From assembly GCF_030124145.1 (NCBI RefSeq), contig NZ_JASKMS010000010.1, forward strand, positions 1-64,000: a stretch of DNA of 64,000 nucleotides, given 5' to 3'. The position numbers were made by a program, and so were the translations under genes. The notes beneath the pieces were generated by a model. It did not search any database. It was given only the letters and a program-made list of their open reading frames with translations, and had not been told where the DNA came from. Shown one piece after another: positions 59,951-64,000 of the stretch (its first letter is position 1; each line of letters starts with the position of its first letter). The DNA comes from Streptomyces sp. 378 (GTDB lineage: Bacteria; Actinomycetota; Actinomycetes; Streptomycetales; Streptomycetaceae).

Positions 59951-60415
59951 ATGTTGCGTGTGAGCAGTCGGCTGCGTGTGGGAGGAGCCCTCGGGTACCT
60001 CCTGCTGGTTGCCGCGCTCACCTTCGGCGTGTTCGCCATGCACACGATGGGTCATCCCGAGCACTCCTCCGCCCCAGGGGCAGGCGGCGCACCCCATGCG
60101 GTCGCCGGCGCGCACCAGGACGTCATGGCCCAAGAGACCGCCCGGACCCGTACGTCCACAGAGCCCGTGACCATGGCGGACCACGGGGCGGTCGCGCCGA
60201 CCGAAGCGACCGCGGACGGGCCCATGACGGGCATGGACGTGCTGTCCGTATGCGTGGCGGTCCTCACCGGATGGCTGCTGTGGTTGTTCCTGTGCGCGGC
60301 GGCCCGCCGTAGGGAGCGGCTGACGGCCCTGCTCGCCCGAGCGATGGCCGTGAGAGGCCCCCTCCCGCCGCCACCCAGACCTCTCCTCGCTCAGCTGTCA
60401 GTCCTGCGGATATAG
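59951..60415 (+). CDS. DUF6153 family membrane protein
   Basis: Protein of 154 residues: helix 1 GGALGYLLLVAALTFGVFAMHTM, an exported loop with HTMGHPEHSSAP and more His/Met, helix 2 MDVLSVCVAVLTGWLLWLFLCAA, a basic stretch, and the C-terminal PRPLLAQLSVLRI, whose ending is typical of DUF6153. The ATG at 59951 is chosen over 59942 because TAGCAT ends seven bases before it and would overlap the earlier codon. Probably a metal- or stress-linked envelope protein; the role is unknown. Confidence 0.75.
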   Translation: MLRVSSRLRVGGALGYLLLVAALTFGVFAMHTMGHPEHSSAPGAGGAPHAVAGAHQDVMAQETARTRTSTEPVTMADHGAVAPTEATADGPMTGMDVLSVCVAVLTGWLLWLFLCAAARRRERLTALLARAMAVRGPLPPPPRPLLAQLSVLRI

Positions 60416-60507
60416 GCCGGAACCGCGGCGCGGGCTTCGCATGCCCACGCACACCGCGCGTAACCAGCACCTTCACCGTAGAACTGATCAAGCGAGGTAT
60501 CACGCAC

Positions 60508-61188
60508 ATGACCGCCCACAACCCTGCCCTGCGTCGTCGTCTTCGTCGCCGTTCGGCCATCGTGAGCACTGTCGTGGCAGGCGGGCTGCTGCTCGCCGCA
60601 TGCGGCGGGGACGACACGGAGGGCATGGACCACGGAAGCGGCAGCTCCGCCTCCGCCACCTCCACCCCGACGGCGGGTGACAACCCGGCGCCCGGCGCCT
60701 TCAGCGACGCGGACGTCATGTTCGCGCAGATGATGATCCCGCACCACGAGCAGGCCCTGGAGATGTCCGAGCTCGCGGACGGCCGTGCTTCCGACGCGGA
60801 GATCAAGACCCTGGCCGCGGACATCGAGAAGGCGCAGGACCCCGAGATCCGGACCATGAAGTCGTGGCTGAAGGCCTGGGGCAAGCCGGAGTCCGCCCAG
60901 GAGAGCATGCCGGGCATGAACCATGGGTCCGGTGGCATGGACCACGGCTCCGGTATGTCCGGGATGATGTCCGAAGCGGACATGAAGAAGCTCAAGGCCG
61001 CCAAGGGCACCGAGTTCGACCGGATGTTCGCGGAGATGATGATCGAGCACCACAAGGGTGCCATCACGATGGCGGAGGACGAGCAGAAGAAGGGCCGTAA
61101 CGCCACGGCCAAGAAGCTCGCCGCCGATGTCGTGAAGACCCAGTCCGCCGAGGTCGAGACGTTCGAGAAGATCCTCGACCGGCTCTGA
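60508..61188 (+). CDS. DUF305 metal-binding lipoprotein
   Basis: Exported lipoprotein of 226 residues: lipobox LLAAC (Cys32), a Met/His-rich linker (GMDHGSGSS), then a four-helix DUF305 domain with two histidine-pair motifs, MFAQMMIPHHEQALEMSE and MFAEMMIEHHKGAITMAE. Between them a Met/His-rich loop (MPGMNHGSGGMDHGSG) looks suited to Cu(I). DUF305 proteins are often found with copper-resistance genes. GAGG lies ten bases before the ATG. A terminator follows. Confidence 0.9.
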   Translation: MTAHNPALRRRLRRRSAIVSTVVAGGLLLAACGGDDTEGMDHGSGSSASATSTPTAGDNPAPGAFSDADVMFAQMMIPHHEQALEMSELADGRASDAEIKTLAADIEKAQDPEIRTMKSWLKAWGKPESAQESMPGMNHGSGGMDHGSGMSGMMSEADMKKLKAAKGTEFDRMFAEMMIEHHKGAITMAEDEQKKGRNATAKKLAADVVKTQSAEVETFEKILDRL

Positions 61189-61210
61189 TCCAGATCCGGC
61201 CACTGACCGT

Positions 61211-61243
61211 CCGGGCTCCCGGGCCCGCGCCCGAGGAGCCCGG
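61211..61243 (+). terminator. hairpin after DUF305 gene
   Basis: Inverted repeat CCGGGCTCC (61211-61219) / GGAGCCCGG (61235-61243) with a GC-rich 15-base loop, 22 bases after the stop. Confidence 0.65.
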
Positions 61244-61318
61244 GCGGTCATCCCCCTTGCCACCGCCACCGTGATCGGCTGCCGCCGCTCCGGTGCGCCC
61301 GCACGCCTGCGAGGAATC

Positions 61319-62182
61319 ATGAACAAGCGTTGTGCCGCCATGGCGGCCACGGCCCTGGCTCTCACCCTCTCCCTGGTTGCCTGCTCCGCCCGGGGAGATG
61401 ACACGGACTCGACCGGCTCCACCGCTTCCGGGAGGACCGTGAGTCACATCCACGGTCTCGGTCTGGACCCCGCCGACCAGCGCCTGTACGTCGCCACCCA
61501 CGAAGGCGTCTACACCCCCGACGCCGAGGCGGAGCCGGAGCTGGTCGGAATCAGCGAGGACGACTTCATGGGCTTCACCGTGGCGGGCGCGAAGACCTTC
61601 TACGCCAGCGGCCACCCGACCACCGGGGGCAACAAGGGGCTCATCAAGAGCACCGACGCCGGCAAGACCTGGAAGTCCCTGTCCCTGTCCGGCGAGTCCG
61701 ACTTCCACGCCCTGGAGTTCGCACACGGCACGGTCTACGGCTACGACTCCACCAACGGTCTGGTGCGCACCACCAGGGACGGCGTCTCCTGGAAGGACGG
61801 CGCGCGGGTGGAAGCCGTCGACATCGCGGTCAGCCCGTGGGAACCCGACCTCGTGCTCGCCACCACCGCCGACGGCGTAGCCCGCAGCGCCGATGGCGGC
61901 AGCACCTTCGCCAAGGGTGAGAAGCCGGTGATGGCCTTCCTTTCCTGGGCGGCGAAGGACGCCTTGTACGGCATCGACACCTCCGGCGCCGTACACCGCA
62001 GCAGCGACGGCGGCAGCACCTGGAAGAAGGCCGCCACCGTTCCGGGCGGCCGGCCCCAGGCTCTCACCGCCGTCGACGCCGAGCACATCCTGGCAGCCAC
62101 CCAGGGCGGGGTGTACGAGTCGAAGGACGGCGGCAAGGCGTTCACGAAGCGCCTCGCCGTCGAATCGAGCGGCGCCCACTGA
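61319..62182 (+). CDS. BNR-repeat lipoprotein (F510_1955-type glycosylhydrolase-like)
   Basis: Exported lipoprotein of 287 residues: lipobox LVAC (Cys22), then SHIHGLGLDPADQRLYVATHEGVY, which is the opening of the F510_1955/HIHGL group, and Asp-box repeats KSTDAGKTWKS, RSADGGSTFA, RSSDGGSTWKK, ESKDGGKAFTK forming a propeller. Despite the family name no hydrolase activity is evident. It often accompanies DUF305 and copper genes. GAGG lies four bases before the ATG. Confidence 0.87.
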   Translation: MNKRCAAMAATALALTLSLVACSARGDDTDSTGSTASGRTVSHIHGLGLDPADQRLYVATHEGVYTPDAEAEPELVGISEDDFMGFTVAGAKTFYASGHPTTGGNKGLIKSTDAGKTWKSLSLSGESDFHALEFAHGTVYGYDSTNGLVRTTRDGVSWKDGARVEAVDIAVSPWEPDLVLATTADGVARSADGGSTFAKGEKPVMAFLSWAAKDALYGIDTSGAVHRSSDGGSTWKKAATVPGGRPQALTAVDAEHILAATQGGVYESKDGGKAFTKRLAVESSGAH

Positions 62183-62276
62183 GCGGTAGCTCCCCACGGC
62201 GGAGACTGCGCACCGGCTGGGCCGTCCCGGAAACCCCCGGTCGGGGGCCGTGTGTTGACCCTGTAGGTTCTGCGCC

Positions 62277-62795
62277 ATGGTGCGATACGCGGAGCCGGGC
62301 GCGGTGGAATGGGTGGAGTCGGGCGGCGGGCCGCTGATAGCGGTACCGGAACCCGTCCTGCCGTTCTGGGCGGGCGCCGACGGAGAGGAGACGGCCTCGG
62401 ACTACGACCGGGCCTGCGAGGTGGACGGCCACGTCGGCCTCCTCCCGGTCGGCGACTGCACCGCCCTGGTCCTGGGCGACGAGCCCGCCTCGACCGCCTA
62501 TCTGCCCGACCACGGCGTGTTCGTCCGGTGGTGCGCCGGCGACTCCGAGGACGAACTCCTGGCGAGCGTCCCGGCGGCGACCGCCACGGCGCAATGGGGA
62601 CCGGAGACGACCTGGAAGGTGCCCGGCCCCGTGCGCCTCTTCGACGCGGCCTGGCCCGGGACGGACCTCACGGGCACCGACCAGGTACGGGTGGTGCTGG
62701 AACCGGGGAGGTACGCGGTCCGCGCGGCGAGGGTCCAGCCGGGCCCGGAGACCTGGCTGGACCTGATCGAGCTGCGCCTCCAGGCGCCGCGGTAG
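62277..62795 (+). CDS. Imm21-like immunity family protein
   Basis: Protein of 172 residues: VESGGGPLIAVPEPVLPFW, YDRACEVDGHVGLLPVGDCTALVLGDEPASTAYLPDHGVFVRW. This pattern matches Imm21, a family predicted to neutralise polymorphic toxins. No toxin gene is adjacent, so it may be an orphan defence against neighbours' toxins. TAGGTT ends seven bases before the ATG, suggesting leaderless expression. Confidence 0.72.
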   Translation: MVRYAEPGAVEWVESGGGPLIAVPEPVLPFWAGADGEETASDYDRACEVDGHVGLLPVGDCTALVLGDEPASTAYLPDHGVFVRWCAGDSEDELLASVPAATATAQWGPETTWKVPGPVRLFDAAWPGTDLTGTDQVRVVLEPGRYAVRAARVQPGPETWLDLIELRLQAPR

Positions 62796-62813
62796 CGACG
62801 CCCCACAAGGCGC

Positions 62814-63999
62814 CTACAGCCGGGACAGTTCGTCCACCAGGTCGTCCAGCCCCAGGGAGCCCTGGGACAGCGCCGCCATGTGCCACGCCTTCGGGTCGAA
62901 GGCGTCGCCGTGCCGCGTGCGGGCGTTCTCGCGGCCGAGCAGCCAGGCCCGCTCGCCGAGCTTGTAGCCGATCGCCTGGCCCGGCATGGACAGGTAGCGC
63001 GTCAGCTCGCTCTCCACGAAGTCGGCCGGGCGGCTGCTGTGCGAGCCGAAGAACTCCTGGGCCAGCTCGGGCGTCCAGCGCTCCCCGGGGTGGAAGGGGG
63101 AGTCGTCCGGGATCGTCAGCTCCAGGTGCATGCCGATGTCGATGATGACGCGCACCGCCCGCATCATCTGCGCGTCCAGGTAGCCGAGCCGGCGCTCCGG
63201 GTCCGTGAGGAAGCCCAGTTCGTCCATCAGCCGCTCCGCGTACAGCGCCCAGCCCTCGGCGTTGGCGCTCACCATGCCGACGCTCGCCTGGTAGCGGGAG
63301 AGGTCCTGCGCCACGTGCTTCCACTGGGCCAGCTGGAGGTGGTGGCCGGGAACGCCCTCGTGGTACCAGGTCGACACCAGGTCGTAGACCGGGAAGCGCG
63401 TCTCGCCCATGGTCGGCAGCCAGGTGCAGCCCGGGCGCGAGAAGTCGTCCGAGGGGGGCGTGTAGTAGGGGGCGGCGGCGCTGCCCGGAGGGGCGATGCG
63501 CGACTCCACCCGGCGCACCCGCTCGGCCAGGTCGAAGTGGGTGCCGTCGAGCGCGTCCATCGCCTCGTCCATGAGGCTCTGCAGCCAGTCGCGGACCTCG
63601 TCGACGCCCTCGATGTGCGTGCCCTGCGCGTCGAGGTGGGCCAGCGCCTCCCACGGTGTGCCCGCGCCCGGCAGGATCTTCTCGGCCTCGCTCCTCATCT
63701 CGCCGAGGAGGCGGTGGTACTCGGACCAGCCGTAGGCGTACGCCTCGTCCAGGTCGAGGTCGGTGCCGTTGAAGTAGCGCACCCAGCGCGCGTACCGCTC
63801 CCGGCCCACCACGTCGGGCGCGCCCTCGATCGCCGGCGTGTACACGTCCCGCATCCAGTCGCGCAGCCGGACGACGGCCTCGGTGGCCGAGCGGGCGGCG
63901 GCGTCCAGCCGTGAGCGCAGGGACTCGGGGCCGGCGGCGGCGTACTGCTCGAACCAGCCGTGGCCCTCGCCGTCGGCGTCGGCCCACTCGCCGAGCTGC
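62814..63999 (-). CDS. DUF885 family metallopeptidase-like protein (5' end outside the window)
   Basis: C-terminal 394 residues of a DUF885 protein; the N-terminus (about 150-200 residues) lies beyond position 64000. The zinc site is HEGVPGHH in STWYHEGVPGHHLQLAQW, with a downstream glutamate in ANAEGWALYAERLMDELG, arranged as in gluzincin-like peptidases. Other conserved parts are RYLSMPGQAIGYKLGERAWL. DUF885 proteins are predicted dipeptidyl or amino peptidases. It converges with the Imm21-like gene, 18 bases apart. An internal ATG at 63854 is not the true start because the frame stays open and conserved upstream. Confidence 0.9.
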   Translation of the reverse strand, partial: QLGEWADADGEGHGWFEQYAAAGPESLRSRLDAAARSATEAVVRLRDWMRDVYTPAIEGAPDVVGRERYARWVRYFNGTDLDLDEAYAYGWSEYHRLLGEMRSEAEKILPGAGTPWEALAHLDAQGTHIEGVDEVRDWLQSLMDEAMDALDGTHFDLAERVRRVESRIAPPGSAAAPYYTPPSDDFSRPGCTWLPTMGETRFPVYDLVSTWYHEGVPGHHLQLAQWKHVAQDLSRYQASVGMVSANAEGWALYAERLMDELGFLTDPERRLGYLDAQMMRAVRVIIDIGMHLELTIPDDSPFHPGERWTPELAQEFFGSHSSRPADFVESELTRYLSMPGQAIGYKLGERAWLLGRENARTRHGDAFDPKAWHMAALSQGSLGLDDLVDELSRL

Positions 64000-64000
64000 T

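Overview
The window is high-GC actinobacterial chromosome, almost certainly from a Streptomyces. Support for this: nearly every third codon base is G or C, GTG and TTG starts are common, neighbours couple through 4-base GTGA/ATGA overlaps, many promoters look leaderless, and the order of genes from about 14.3 to 38 kb (HipA-like kinase, DUF3037, two FabG-type reductases, uracil-DNA glycosylase, Lnt, UppP, thiolase, the divergent EF-Tu tuf3) matches what I remember of the tuf3 neighbourhood in S. coelicolor. That synteny statement is from memory, not from a search.

Layout. (1) 0-9.4 kb: an IS30-type transposase tail, then a minus-strand sugar locus. It runs from a LacI-type regulator to a three-gene CUT1 ABC importer, a GH42 beta-galactosidase and a secreted GH93/sialidase-fold enzyme with a ricin-type lectin domain. 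It looks like an arabinan/galactan utilisation operon, with a clear promoter and operator in front of the regulator. (2) 9.4-14.2 kb: decayed mobile DNA. Two pieces of an IS5-family transposase flank a truncated antisense alpha/beta hydrolase; a methyltransferase follows, then an IS1380 transposase truncated against the C-terminal half of a tyrosine integrase. (3) 14.3-38 kb: conserved core genes, including fatty-acid-type reductases, a peptide-binding lipoprotein, base-excision repair, a TetR/FAD-monooxygenase/Gfo-Idh unit, lipoprotein acylation, undecaprenyl-pyrophosphate recycling, a thiolase with an HxlR regulator, tuf3, and an unusual sigma-like/zinc-finger/ricin fusion. (4) 38-54.6 kb: carbonic-anhydrase-like and acetyltransferase hexapeptide proteins, a DMT exporter with an XRE-cupin regulator, a CDF metal exporter with an ArsR regulator, 4-hydroxybenzoate hydroxylase, a cobalamin riboswitch driving a B12-type importer, a reduced CysRS-like protein, a SixA phosphatase, YigZ, and SbcDC. 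(5) 54.8-62.2 kb: an accessory cluster between sbcC and the core genes that follow. It holds three small His-rich membrane proteins (DUF6153 or similar), a cysteine-synthase-like PLP enzyme coupled to an MFS transporter, a frameshifted DUF1015 protein, a DUF305 lipoprotein and a BNR-repeat lipoprotein. (6) 62.3-64 kb: an Imm21-like protein and the C-terminal part of a DUF885 metallopeptidase-like protein that runs off the window.

Regulatory DNA is well preserved. Near-perfect palindromes lie in five intergenic regions next to the regulators or promoters they probably serve (LacI, TetR x2, HxlR, XRE-cupin, and a fabG-promoter site). There is one B12 riboswitch. At least a dozen genes have a TANNNT-type -10 box ending 6-8 bases before the start codon, which fits leaderless mRNAs. 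The best candidate for an undescribed system is the PLP enzyme + MFS + DUF1015 set embedded among metal-binding envelope proteins at 54.8-62.2 kb.
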